Assembly: GCF_046600715.1 (NCBI RefSeq)
Contig: NZ_JBJMAV010000003.1
Span: forward strand, 62,001 to 126,000
DNA from: Lysobacter_C viscosus
GTDB lineage: Bacteria; Pseudomonadota; Gammaproteobacteria; Xanthomonadales; Xanthomonadaceae
DNA: 64,000 bases
Direction: 5' to 3'
Part shown: in pieces, positions 1 through 8,322 of the stretch
Numbering within the stretch: position 1 is the stretch's first letter
Layout of the letters: each line of letters starts with the position of its first letter
Translations under genes and position numbers: made by a program
Notes under the pieces: generated by a model
What the model was told of the DNA's origin: nothing
Databases searched by the model: none
The model's input: the letters and a program-made list of their open reading frames with translations, nothing else

Positions 1-430
1 AGAGGTCGCGACTTGCGTCGCTGCCGCGGCGCGGTAGACAGCGCNNNNNNNNNNNNNNNNNNNNNNNNNNNNNNNNNNNNNNNNNNNNNNNNNNNNNNNN
101 NNNNNNNNNNNNNNNNNNNNNNNNNNNNNNNNNNNNNNNNACGCCTTCCACCGGGATGGCTGACGTAGACGCGGCTTGAGGCACGATTGATCCGTCCAAG
201 CCCGTGTAGGAGCGACGTAAGTCGCGATCCAATCTCCACCCGGTCAGGGCGGTCGCGACTTGCGTCGCTGCCGCGGCGCGGTAGACAGCGCCTTCCACCG
301 GGATGGCTGACGTAGACGCGGCTTGAGGCACGATTGATCCGTCCAAGCCCGTGTAGGAGCGACGTAAGTCGCGATCCAATCTCCACCTGGGCAGGGCGGT
401 CGCGACTTACGTCGCTCCTACAACGAGCCT
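1..430. repeat. REP-containing tandem array (147-bp unit), interrupted by N gap
   Basis: Two nearly identical units are visible after the gap: the GTGTAGGAGC start recurs at 204 and 351, a spacing of 147 bp. Each unit holds a REP half (GTAGGAGCGACGTAAGTCGC) and an inverted half (GGTCGCGACTTGCGTCGC) separated by about 35 bp, plus a constant linker. The first 44 bases before the N run belong to the same unit. The final unit ends in a canonical inverted REP (CGTCGCTCCTAC) near 420. No gene is seen here. Confidence 0.85.
45..140. other. Assembly gap (run of N)
   Basis: These are 96 unknown bases inside the tandem REP array. The flanks would join almost directly as one repeat unit, so the gap most likely marks an unresolved or collapsed number of repeat copies, not unique sequence. 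Confidence 0.98.
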
Positions 431-484
431 GGCGACACCGCCTGGTGCGGGGAGCGCGCGACGGAAGCCGCTCCAAACCGGCCG

Positions 485-1069
485 CTAAGGCTCCTTCGGA
501 TAGGCAAACCCCAGCTTCCCGACCTGCTCGCGCACCTGCGGCACGCGGTAGAGCTTGTCGGTGTCCACGCCGTGCCCGTCCATCCGCTTGACCAGGTCCT
601 TGTACGTCGCCTCGTCCATCACCGGCTCGCGCGCGAACACCCACGCCAGGTCGCGACCCGGGTAGTCGATCAACGCCCAGCCGTAGTCCGGGCCCACTTC
701 CAGGATGCGGAACTTGGTCGGGATGAAGCGGAAGAACCACGTCGTCCATTCGCGGTTGCCGGTGCCGTCCTTGACCGTGGCGCGCGAGTCGAACGTCTGC
801 ACCGGCTGGTCGAAGCCGGTGCGGTAGGTGTAGCGCACGTCGATGCCGCCATCGGGCCGCAGGGTGTAGGTGTCGGTACTGGCCACGTGACCCCGCTCGG
901 CGAAGTAGGGCACGTGGGCGATGACGTGCCAGGTGCCCATGAAGCGCGGCAGGTCGATCGGCGCGCGGGCCGCGGTGCCCGGCGCGGTGCCGGTGGCGCA
1001 GGCCGCGAGCAGCGACAGGCCGACACCGGCCAGGGCCAGGGTACGGACGGGGCGACGGGGACGGGTCAT
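485..1069 (-). CDS. Lipocalin family lipoprotein (Blc-like)
   Basis: The protein is about 194 residues. The chosen ATG at 1069 gives a short Arg-rich n-region, a hydrophobic core and the lipobox LLAAC, so it is probably an outer-membrane lipoprotein. The mature part opens with DLPRFMGTWHVIAHVPYF, matching the lipocalin GxW signature, and continues with a beta-rich barrel typical of bacterial Blc proteins (length fits). Blc proteins bind lipids or lysophospholipids and take part in envelope stress. A longer in-frame start at 1138 would bury the signal peptide and is not used. The gene is divergent from the small membrane-protein gene at 1398. Confidence 0.88.
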   Translation of the reverse strand: MTRPRRPVRTLALAGVGLSLLAACATGTAPGTAARAPIDLPRFMGTWHVIAHVPYFAERGHVASTDTYTLRPDGGIDVRYTYRTGFDQPVQTFDSRATVKDGTGNREWTTWFFRFIPTKFRILEVGPDYGWALIDYPGRDLAWVFAREPVMDEATYKDLVKRMDGHGVDTDKLYRVPQVREQVGKLGFAYPKEP

Positions 1070-1215
1070 CAGGGACTCCTGTGTACGCGGGCTGGGAGAA
1101 GTACGTGCCCGGGCGGCGGCCGGAGGCAACCCGCGCACCGTGGCAGGCCACCGCGCAGCACCGCGTCAAGACGCGACCCGCGGCCCCCCGCCATCCGCCG
1201 TCCGCCCACCCCCTT

Positions 1216-1285
1216 TGTAGGAGCGACGTGAGTCGCGATCGAACCCTCAACCACTGCGCCGTTCCCGACCCACGTCGCTCCTACA
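1216..1285. repeat. REP pair (inverted)
   Basis: TGTAGGAGCGACGTGAGTCGCG is followed after a short spacer by its inverted partner CCACGTCGCTCCTACA. The pair lies in the intergenic region between the divergent lipocalin and small membrane-protein genes and could fold into a long hairpin. Confidence 0.85.
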
Positions 1286-1397
1286 GGAAGGCATCGCGTC
1301 CGTCCGCCGATGCAGGGTCGCAGTCGGTGAGATGGGACGGGCGGACAGTGCGGTCATCGCAACCCCACCGCCTTCCACACCCCTGCAGGAGCCTGCC

Positions 1398-1736
1398 ATG
1401 CACCGCACCGACCCAGGATTCGATTCGTCCCCCGTCGCGCTGGATCTCCACGCCACGCTGGACGCGGTGCTGCGCCACGTGCTGGCGGTTTCGCTGGTGG
1501 TGCTGGCGCTGGTGCCGGCCGCGCGCGGGCACCACGAGGCGCTGGGTTGGCTGCCGATGTGGCTGCTGGGGATGCCTGCGGTGGCGTTGTGGGCGTTGCG
1601 CGGGTGTCCGCTGCCGGTCGCCCGGGGTGGTGTCCCGGCGCGTGCGACGGGTGCGGCGTGGACGCGGCGGGTGGGGCCGCAGGCGCGGCGTCGTGGACGG
1701 CGGGTGTCGCCGGTGCGGCCGGTCCGGGCGGCGTGA
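1398..1736 (+). CDS. Hypothetical small membrane protein
   Basis: This is a 112-residue protein. ATG 1398 follows a CAGGAG ribosome-binding site at 1385-1390. The N-terminal 30 residues are polar, then comes a hydrophobic stretch (roughly residues 27-43), a short HH-containing loop, and a second hydrophobic stretch (about 50-67). The C-terminal tail is very Arg-rich. I recognise no family. Two membrane segments with a basic cytoplasmic tail are all that can be supported. Confidence 0.55.
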   Translation: MHRTDPGFDSSPVALDLHATLDAVLRHVLAVSLVVLALVPAARGHHEALGWLPMWLLGMPAVALWALRGCPLPVARGGVPARATGAAWTRRVGPQARRRGRRVSPVRPVRAA

Positions 1737-1878
1737 CGGGTGTCGAGGCGAAGCAGCAACGCCGGCCGCTGCGATCAAACAGCGGCCCTCAACGCCTGTG
1801 CTAGCGTTGCGCGCTGCGCCCTGCGCACCCGTCTGTCACCCGTTACCACCCCCCTTTCACCCCGGAGCACCCTTGCCG

Positions 1879-4041
1879 ATGTCGATGTCCGCGCGTTCCA
1901 AGACCCCGCTTGCCCAGGCCTGCCGCACGCTTCTGGTGTCGGCCGGGATGGCGACCGCCGCCGCGTTCGCCGCCCCGGGTGCCCTGCATGCCCATGAGCC
2001 CGCCACCATGAATCAGCCCGCCGCGACCGATCCCTATCTCTGGCTGGAGGAGGTCGAAGCCGACGCCGCGCTGGCCTGGGTACGCGAGCAGAACGCGAAG
2101 TCCGAAGCCGAACTGGCCGCCACGCCGGCCTTCAAGGCACTGGAGGCCGACATCCTCGCGATCCTCGATTCCGACGCCAAGATCCCGGGCGTGCAGAAGA
2201 TCGGCGACTACTACTACAACTTCTGGAAGGACAAGAACCACGAGCGCGGCCTCTGGCGCCGCACCACGCTGGCGTCCTACCGCACCGACAGCCCGGAATG
2301 GGAAACCGTCATCGACCTGGATGCGCTGAACAAGGCCGAAGGCGAGAACTGGGTCTGGCACGGTGCCAACTGCCTCAAGCCCGATTACGAGCGCTGCCTG
2401 GTCGCGCTGTCGCGCGGTGGCGCCGACGCCGACGTGACGCGTGAGTTCGACCTCGCCAGCAAGACCTGGGTCGACGGCGGTTTCTTCCGCGACGAGGCCA
2501 AGGGCGGGCTGGGCTGGATCGACCGCGACACGGTGTACGTCTATACCGACTTCGGCGACGGCACCATGACCGAGTCGGGCTACCCGCGCATCGTCAAGCA
2601 GTGGAAGCGCGGCACGCCGATCAGCGAAGCGACGGTGGTGTACGAAGGCCAGCCCGGCGACATGTACATCGCCGCCGGCCACGACCACACCCCCGGGTAC
2701 GAGCGCGACTTCGTGATGCGCACGATCGCCTTCTACAACGACGAGCTGTACCTGCGCGGCGCCGACGGCCAGTTGACCAAGATCGACGCGCCCAACTCGG
2801 CCAACAAGTCCGTGCACAAGGACTGGCTGGTGCTGGAGCTGCGCGAGGCCTATGAGGCCGGCGGCCGCACCTATCCGGCAGGCAGCCTGATCGCGACGGA
2901 CTTCGATGCCTTCATGGCCGGTGGCCGCGACTTCGACGTGCTGTTCGAGCCCACCGACAAGACCTCGCTGGCCGGTTACACGTGGACGGCCAACCACGTG
3001 GTGCTCAACGTGCTGGAGGACGTCAAGAACCGCCTCAGCGTGATGACCCCGGGAGAGGACGGCTGGACCCGCAGCGCGTTCACCGGCGCGCCGGCCTTCG
3101 GCACGCTGGGCGTGTCGGCGGTCGACAGCGATGAATCCGACGCGGTGTGGCTGACCGCCACCGACTACCTGACCCCGACCACGCTGTCGCTGGCCGAAGT
3201 GGGCCAGGCGCCGGAGGTCCTCAAGACCATGCCGACGTTCTTCGATGCCTCCACGCACGAGATCGCCCAGCACTTCGCCACCAGCAAGGACGGCACCAAG
3301 GTCCCGTACTTCGTGGTGCAACCCAAGGGCCTGGTGCTGGACGGCAGCACGCCGACCCTGCTGTACGGCTACGGCGGCTTCGAGATCTCGCTGACCCCGG
3401 GCTATTCGGGCGGCGTCGGCAAGGGCTGGCTGGAAAAGGGCGGCGTGTACGCGGTGGCCAACATCCGCGGCGGCGGCGAGTACGGCCCGCGCTGGCACCA
3501 GGCCGCGCTCAAGGCCAACCGCTACAAGGCCTACGAGGACTTCGCCGCGGTCGCCCGCGACCTGGTCGCGCGCAAGGTCACCTCGCCCGAGCACCTGGGC
3601 ATCCAGGGCGGCAGCAACGGCGGCCTGCTCACCGGCAACATGCTGACCCAGTACCCGGACCTGTTCGGCGCCGTGGTCGTGCAGGTGCCGCTGCTGGACA
3701 TGCAGCGCTACCACAAGCTGCTGGCGGGCGCGTCGTGGATGGCCGAGTACGGCAACCCCGACAAGCCGGAGGAATGGGAGTTCATCCGCACCTTCTCGCC
3801 GTACCACCTGTTCGACGCGCAGCAGGACTACCCGCCAACGCTGTTCATGACCTCCACGCGCGACGACCGGGTGCACCCCGGCCACGCCCGCAAGATGATG
3901 GCCAGGATGCTGGAGGCCGACAAGGACGTGCGCTACTACGAGAACATCGAAGGCGGCCACGGTGGCGCCGCCAACAACGCGCAGGCCGCGCACATGAACG
4001 CAATGGCGTACACGTTCCTGTGGAACGAACTGAGCGAGTAA
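1879..4041 (+). CDS. Secreted prolyl oligopeptidase (S9A serine peptidase)
   Basis: The product is 720 residues, usual for S9A enzymes. ATG 1879 is preceded by GGAG at 1864. It gives a signal peptide ending near ALHAHEPA, so the enzyme is exported. Residues about 40-440 form the beta-propeller part, starting with the DPYLWLEEVE motif typical of prolyl oligopeptidases. The catalytic alpha/beta-hydrolase domain follows: nucleophile Ser579 in GGSNGG, Asp around 662 in DDRVHPGH, and His694 in EGGHGG. The GGFEISLTPGY and NIRGGGEYG motifs are also family hallmarks. It cleaves short peptides after proline. The open frame extends upstream to 1081, but that part is repeat-rich and lacks a signal. A GC stem with a T-rich tail follows the stop. 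Confidence 0.95.
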   Translation: MSMSARSKTPLAQACRTLLVSAGMATAAAFAAPGALHAHEPATMNQPAATDPYLWLEEVEADAALAWVREQNAKSEAELAATPAFKALEADILAILDSDAKIPGVQKIGDYYYNFWKDKNHERGLWRRTTLASYRTDSPEWETVIDLDALNKAEGENWVWHGANCLKPDYERCLVALSRGGADADVTREFDLASKTWVDGGFFRDEAKGGLGWIDRDTVYVYTDFGDGTMTESGYPRIVKQWKRGTPISEATVVYEGQPGDMYIAAGHDHTPGYERDFVMRTIAFYNDELYLRGADGQLTKIDAPNSANKSVHKDWLVLELREAYEAGGRTYPAGSLIATDFDAFMAGGRDFDVLFEPTDKTSLAGYTWTANHVVLNVLEDVKNRLSVMTPGEDGWTRSAFTGAPAFGTLGVSAVDSDESDAVWLTATDYLTPTTLSLAEVGQAPEVLKTMPTFFDASTHEIAQHFATSKDGTKVPYFVVQPKGLVLDGSTPTLLYGYGGFEISLTPGYSGGVGKGWLEKGGVYAVANIRGGGEYGPRWHQAALKANRYKAYEDFAAVARDLVARKVTSPEHLGIQGGSNGGLLTGNMLTQYPDLFGAVVVQVPLLDMQRYHKLLAGASWMAEYGNPDKPEEWEFIRTFSPYHLFDAQQDYPPTLFMTSTRDDRVHPGHARKMMARMLEADKDVRYYENIEGGHGGAANNAQAAHMNAMAYTFLWNELSE

Positions 4042-4076
4042 GCCGCATGCGGTGACATCGTGGACGCAACACGACC

Positions 4077-4105
4077 AGGGGCGCCGCAAGGCGCCCTTGT
4101 TTCGT
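4077..4105 (+). terminator. Rho-independent terminator after the prolyl oligopeptidase
   Basis: GGGCGCC, a GCAA tetraloop and GGCGCCC form a 7-bp GC stem (extended by an A-T and a G-T pair). A TTGTTTCGTT tract follows, starting 36 bp after the stop codon at 4041. Confidence 0.75.
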
Positions 4106-4215
4106 TGCGGCTATTTGCCACTGCGAGGGCAGGCACCCCGGATCCGCAGTGGAGCGCGAAGGATCGGACGAGCCGGCACATGCCCGTACGCCGATCCCCG
4201 GGTAGCGGGTACTTC

Positions 4216-4295
4216 TGTAGGAGCGGCTTAAGCCGCGAACAGCGGGGGCATGCAGGGCGCGTCGCATCCCGATCGCGGCTGAAGCCGCTCCTGCA
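4216..4295. repeat. REP pair, second sequence class
   Basis: TGTAGGAGCGGCTTAAGCCGCG is followed by the inverted CGCGGCTGAAGCCGCTCCTGC. This class has a GGAGCGGCTTnAGCCGC core, distinct from the GGAGCGACGTAAGTCGC class found elsewhere. It lies between convergent genes (prolyl oligopeptidase and methyltransferase). Confidence 0.85.
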
Positions 4296-4322
4296 ACGGC
4301 GCGTCGTCAACCACCTGGCCGC

Positions 4323-5030
4323 TCAGCGTCGTTCCGCCACCACCCGCCAGTTGTTGAACGGGGTGTTGCCGTACAGCGGGGTGAATTCCGACACCAGGCC
4401 CGCGCCGTCGAAGCGGGCGCGCAGGGCGGCCTCCGACGGGTACTGGCGCGGCGCGGCATTCATCCAGCCGAGCACGCGCGAGAACACGTCGACCGCGCGG
4501 GTGATACGGGCACGGCCGCCGCCGTCCTCCAGCCCGGTGCGGATCACCAGCCGCCCGCCCGGCGCCAGCATCGCGACGGCGGCGTCCAGCAGGCGGTCCT
4601 GCGCGTGGGGCGGAACGAACTGCAACACGTCCAGGATGGCGACACTGCCGCGGTGGTCGATCGCGCCCCAGCAGAAGTCCGGCGCGGCCAGGTCGATGCA
4701 GTCGAAAGCGACATCGGCCAGGCCCCGGCGTTGGACCGCGCTGCGCGCGCGTCGGATCTTGCCGGCGTCGTTGTCGATGCCGCGGTAGGCAAGGTCGATG
4801 CCCTCGGCGCGCAGCGCATGCGCCAGCAATCCCAGCCCGCAGCCCAGGTCCAGCACCGGCGCCGTGGTGCCACGCAACGCATCGCACACGCCGGGGTACA
4901 GCGGGTCGCTGCCCAGCTTGGAGCGGCTGTAGTAGTAGTCCCAGCGGTTGCCCAGCCAGCGCTCGGGCAGGAACGCATCGGCGATCGCGTTGGCCCGCTC
5001 GCGCGCCAACGGGCGCGTCGGGGCGGCCAT
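4323..5030 (-). CDS. Class I SAM-dependent methyltransferase
   Basis: The protein is 235 residues. The SAM-binding motif I is VLDLGCGLGLL, followed by the acidic post-I GIDNDAGKI and the motif IV-like VAILDVLQFVPPHAQ, then LAPGGRLVIRTG. This is a standard class I Rossmann methyltransferase; the substrate cannot be told. ATG 5030 overlaps the TGA of the upstream SGNH gene (TGATG), which indicates translational coupling and decides the start over a longer in-frame ATG at 5081. It is the third gene of the alaA operon. Confidence 0.88.
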   Translation of the reverse strand: MAAPTRPLARERANAIADAFLPERWLGNRWDYYYSRSKLGSDPLYPGVCDALRGTTAPVLDLGCGLGLLAHALRAEGIDLAYRGIDNDAGKIRRARSAVQRRGLADVAFDCIDLAAPDFCWGAIDHRGSVAILDVLQFVPPHAQDRLLDAAVAMLAPGGRLVIRTGLEDGGGRARITRAVDVFSRVLGWMNAAPRQYPSEAALRARFDGAGLVSEFTPLYGNTPFNNWRVVAERR

Positions 5031-5764
5031 CAGTGGCCGCCGAGCAATCGCCGCGCGACCGGTAGCGCCTCCCGGGTCCACAGCCCGTACATCTTTTCCG
5101 ACGGGTGCAGGCCGTCGTCTTCCAGCATCGCCGGGTCGGCGCCGTGCTCGCGGCTGATCCCGGTGATGTCGACGAAGGCCACCCCGTGCTGCGCGCTCAG
5201 TTCGGCGGCAATCGCGTTGTAGGCGTCCAGGTCGCTGGCGATCCGCGCCGGGTCGCGCCCCTGGGCGGCGGCGAACGGGGTCACGCCCCAGTCCGGGATC
5301 GACAGCACCATGACCCGGCCACTGTCGCCCGCGGCCAGCGCGATCGCCCGCCGCAACAGGTCGTGGAAGTCGCCGCGGTACTCGGCGTGGCTGCGCTCGC
5401 GGTACTGGTTGTTGACGCCGATCAGCAGGGTCACGAAGCCGTACCGGCCCAGCGGTTCGGCCGCGTCCATCGCCTGCGACAGCTCGTCGGTGGTCCAGCC
5501 GGTGGTGGCGATGATGCGCGGGTCGCCCAGTGCGACGCCCTCGGCCCGCAGCGTCCGCGCCAGCTGAACCGGCCAGCGGCCGTCCGGGTCGACGCCTTCG
5601 CCGATGGTGTAGCTGTCGCCCAGGGCCAGGTAGTCCACGGTGTCGTTCTCCGGAGTGGGGCCGCGGACGGTGGAGCCACCGCCCAGGGGGGTGCAGGCCG
5701 ATGCCAGCAACACGAGCGCCGCCGCCAGGGCCAGCAGGCAGGCGCGGTCAGGCCGTCGCGGCAT
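5030..5764 (-). CDS. SGNH/GDSL-hydrolase lipoprotein
   Basis: This 244-residue protein has a lipoprotein signal with lipobox LASAC. The four SGNH blocks are visible: block I ALGDSYTIGEG (catalytic Ser), block II glycine in the ATTGWTTDEL region, block III LIGVNNQYR (Asn), and block V DGLHPSEKMY (Asp and His). It is therefore an envelope-located esterase or acetylhydrolase acting on an unidentified ester. The start overlaps the end of alaA by 17 bp, and its stop overlaps the methyltransferase start, so the three genes form one operon. Confidence 0.92.
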   Translation of the reverse strand: MPRRPDRACLLALAAALVLLASACTPLGGGSTVRGPTPENDTVDYLALGDSYTIGEGVDPDGRWPVQLARTLRAEGVALGDPRIIATTGWTTDELSQAMDAAEPLGRYGFVTLLIGVNNQYRERSHAEYRGDFHDLLRRAIALAAGDSGRVMVLSIPDWGVTPFAAAQGRDPARIASDLDAYNAIAAELSAQHGVAFVDITGISREHGADPAMLEDDGLHPSEKMYGLWTREALPVARRLLGGH

Positions 5765-6992
5765 GGCGCCTCTCCCCCGCGTCGACGCGGCGCTGCAGCA
5801 CGCGGTCGATGCGCTGGAACACCTCGCGCAGCTGGTCGGGTTCGGGCAGCAGGGTCACCCGGAAATGATCGCGCCAAGGCACGTTGAAGCTCGAGCCCGG
5901 CACCACCAGCACGTCTTGAGTTTCCAGCAGTTCCAGCGCGAAGGCGTGGTCGTCGAAGCCCGCCGCCGCCGCGCCGACCACCGACGGAAACGCGTACAGC
6001 GCGCCGGCGGGCGCGACCAGCGACAGGTGCGCGCTCTGCGCGACGCTGGCGATGACCGCGCGCCGCGCCTCGTGCAGCCGCCCGCCCGCCATGCACAGCG
6101 GCGCGATGGTGTCGTCCCCGTGCAGCGCGGCTTCGATCGCGAACTGCCCCGGCACGTTGGCGCACAGCCGCAGTGCGCCCAGCAGGTCCATGGCGTGGTG
6201 GAACTCGCCCGACACCAGCGGATCGCCCGACAGCACCGCCCAGCCCACCCGCCAGCCGCAGGCGCGGTGCACCTTGCTCAGGCCGCCGAACGTCAGGCAC
6301 GGGACTTCGCCGGCCAGCGGTGCCAGCGGCTGGAACACCGCGCCGTCGTAGAGGATCGAGTCGTAGATCTCGTCGCTCATCAGCAGCAGCCTGTGGCGCG
6401 CGGCAATCGCGACGATGCGCTCCAGCAGTTCGCGCGGGTACACCGCACCGGTCGGGTTGTTGGGGTTGATCAGCACGATGGCGCGGGTGCGCGGCGAGAC
6501 CAGCCTCTCGATCTCGTCGGGGTCGGGCAGGAAGCCGTTCTCCCGCGTGCAGCGGTAGTACACCGGCCGGCCGTCGTTGAGGATCGTCGCCGCCGACCAC
6601 AGCGGGTAGTCGGGCGAGGGCAGCAGCACCTCGTCACCGGGGTTGAGCAGCGCGCGCAGGCTCAGGTCGATCAGCTCGCTCACCCCGTTGCCGATGAACA
6701 CCCGCTCGGGCGAGGCGTTGGGCGTGCCCCGCTGCTTGTGGAAGGCGGCGATCGCCTCGCGCGCGGCCGGCAGGCCCTGCTGGTGGGTGTAGGGGTCGGT
6801 GTCGGCGATGCGGTCGGCGATGGCCCGCTGCAGGTGCTCGGGCGCACGGAACCCGAACGCACCCGGGTTGCCGATGTTGAGCTTGATCAGCTCGCGCCCC
6901 TGCGATTCCAGCTCGCGTGCCCGCCGCGCCAGCTCGCCGCGGATCTCATAACGGACTTCGGACAGGCGTTCGCGGGTCTTCAGGCTGGACAT
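5748..6992 (-). CDS. alaA: Glutamate-pyruvate aminotransferase AlaA-type
   Basis: The product has 414 residues, close to E. coli AlaA. It is a fold-type I PLP aminotransferase: LNIGNPGAFGF at the N terminus, INPNNPTGAVYP (Asn contacting PLP), SDEIYDSILYDG (Asp and Tyr), and TFGGLSKVHRACGWRVGW carrying the Schiff-base lysine. The LRLCANVPGQFAIEAAL segment is characteristic of the AlaA subgroup, which makes alanine from pyruvate and glutamate. ATG 6992 is used because the residues before it in the open frame are Pro/Arg-rich noise. It is first gene of the alaA-SGNH-methyltransferase operon. Confidence 0.9.
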   Translation of the reverse strand: MSSLKTRERLSEVRYEIRGELARRARELESQGRELIKLNIGNPGAFGFRAPEHLQRAIADRIADTDPYTHQQGLPAAREAIAAFHKQRGTPNASPERVFIGNGVSELIDLSLRALLNPGDEVLLPSPDYPLWSAATILNDGRPVYYRCTRENGFLPDPDEIERLVSPRTRAIVLINPNNPTGAVYPRELLERIVAIAARHRLLLMSDEIYDSILYDGAVFQPLAPLAGEVPCLTFGGLSKVHRACGWRVGWAVLSGDPLVSGEFHHAMDLLGALRLCANVPGQFAIEAALHGDDTIAPLCMAGGRLHEARRAVIASVAQSAHLSLVAPAGALYAFPSVVGAAAAGFDDHAFALELLETQDVLVVPGSSFNVPWRDHFRVTLLPEPDQLREVFQRIDRVLQRRVDAGERRHAATA

Positions 6993-7149
6993 CGGGCAGG
7001 GCGGTGGCGGCGGGAGCGGGCAGCCTAGCCGATTCCGCGGGCGCCGTCGGGGCGGTTTCGGCGGCGGGCGCGCGGGTGCCCGTTGTTTCCCCACAACGTG
7101 CCGGCGCGCGCAATCCAGCCATCGCCGCGGTCAGGGCGGGGCACGGGGC

Positions 7150-7155
7150 TAGAAT
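7150..7155 (+). promoter_or_regulatory. -10 box TAGAAT upstream of rsgA
   Basis: TAGAAT lies 7 bp before an ATG at 7163 that opens a short frame and 30 bp before the TTG of rsgA. The same TAGAATC word precedes maeB and aceE in this window, which supports a promoter. Transcription would start at or just before 7163. Confidence 0.5.
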
Positions 7156-7185
7156 CGGCGCCATGACCCAGACCCGCCCCCGCCT

Positions 7186-8322
7186 TTGACCTCCACCGCC
7201 GCCGACCTCCAGGCCATCGGCTGGCCGCTGCGGCCCGACGGGCGGCCCACCGTGGAGGCCTGGCACGCGCTGATGGACGCGCATCCCGGCACGTGGCCGG
7301 CGCGCATCGTCGAGCAGCACCGCAGTGGCTACCAGATCGCTGTGGATGCCAGCGGCGAGACCTATTCGGTCGAATCGCTGCCCGAATGGCAGCGCCCGGC
7401 GAACGTCCGCAAGGGCGGGGTCGACCCCGAGCAGCGCCCCGCGGTGGGCGACTGGGTGCTGGTCGAGGGCGCGCTGGCCTCGGGCAAGGTCGCCGCGCTG
7501 CTGCCGCGGCGGACGTCGATCAAGCGCGGCGCGGCCGGCGAGCACTACCGCCAGCAGCTGATCGCGGCCAACGTCGACACCGTGTTCGTGGTGTGCGGGC
7601 TGGACGCGGACTTCAACCCGCGCCGGATCGAACGCTACCTGTTGCTGGTCCGCGGCGGCGCCGAACCGGTGGTGGTGTTGACCAAGGCCGACCTGGCCCT
7701 GGCCGAAGGCGCCGACGCGCTGCCCGGCGCGGTCGCGGCGCTGGCCGAACTGGCGGAGCAGGGCGTGGCGGTGCGCACCGTCAATGCGCGCGACGCCGAT
7801 TCGGTCGCCACGCTCAATCCCTGGCTGGGGCCGGGCCGCACCGTGGTGCTGGTCGGCTCGTCGGGGGCCGGCAAGTCCACCCTCACCAACAGCCTGCTGG
7901 GCATCGAGCGGATGAAGACCGGCGAGGTGCGCGGCAGTGACTCGCGCGGCCGCCACACCACCACCCACCGCGCGCTGATCCCGCTGCCCTCCGGCGCCTG
8001 CATGATCGACACCCCGGGCATGCGCGAGCTCAAGCCGACCGGCGAGGAGGACGTGGCCGAGAGCTTCGGCGACGTCGAGGCGCTCGCCGCGCAGTGCCGC
8101 TTCCGCGACTGCGTGCATGACCGCGAACCCGGCTGCGCGGTGCAGGCGGCGATCAAGGCCGGCACCCTGGACCCGCAGCGCTACGCCAACTACCGCAAGC
8201 TGGGCGACGAAGTGGCCGGCGCCGCCGGCCGGCTGGCGCAGCGCCGCGCCGAGGCGGCCGACGACAAGTCCCAGTCGCGCACCAGCGGCGCCCGCCCCAG
8301 CGACCGCCATGGGAAGCGCTGA
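7186..8322 (+). CDS. rsgA: Ribosome small-subunit GTPase RsgA
   Basis: This is a circularly permuted GTPase for late 30S ribosome assembly, 378 residues. An OB-fold N-terminal domain leads to RPAVGDWVLVEG, then G4 VVVLTKADLAL, the Walker A GSSGAGKS at residues 224-231, DTPGMREL (G3), and a C-terminal zinc knuckle with CRFRDCVHDREPGC. The start is a TTG at 7186. No in-frame ATG gives the full OB domain, and a leader frame beginning at ATG 7163 ends in a TGA that overlaps this TTG. The 3' end overlaps the DUF1704 gene by 14 bp. Confidence 0.93.
   Translation: MTSTAADLQAIGWPLRPDGRPTVEAWHALMDAHPGTWPARIVEQHRSGYQIAVDASGETYSVESLPEWQRPANVRKGGVDPEQRPAVGDWVLVEGALASGKVAALLPRRTSIKRGAAGEHYRQQLIAANVDTVFVVCGLDADFNPRRIERYLLLVRGGAEPVVVLTKADLALAEGADALPGAVAALAELAEQGVAVRTVNARDADSVATLNPWLGPGRTVVLVGSSGAGKSTLTNSLLGIERMKTGEVRGSDSRGRHTTTHRALIPLPSGACMIDTPGMRELKPTGEEDVAESFGDVEALAAQCRFRDCVHDREPGCAVQAAIKAGTLDPQRYANYRKLGDEVAGAAGRLAQRRAEAADDKSQSRTSGARPSDRHGKR

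Noticed and set aside
1081..1878. Long N-terminal extension of the prolyl oligopeptidase frame
   Set aside because: The sequence is REP-derived and Arg/Trp-rich; the signal peptide starts at 1879, where the real protein begins.
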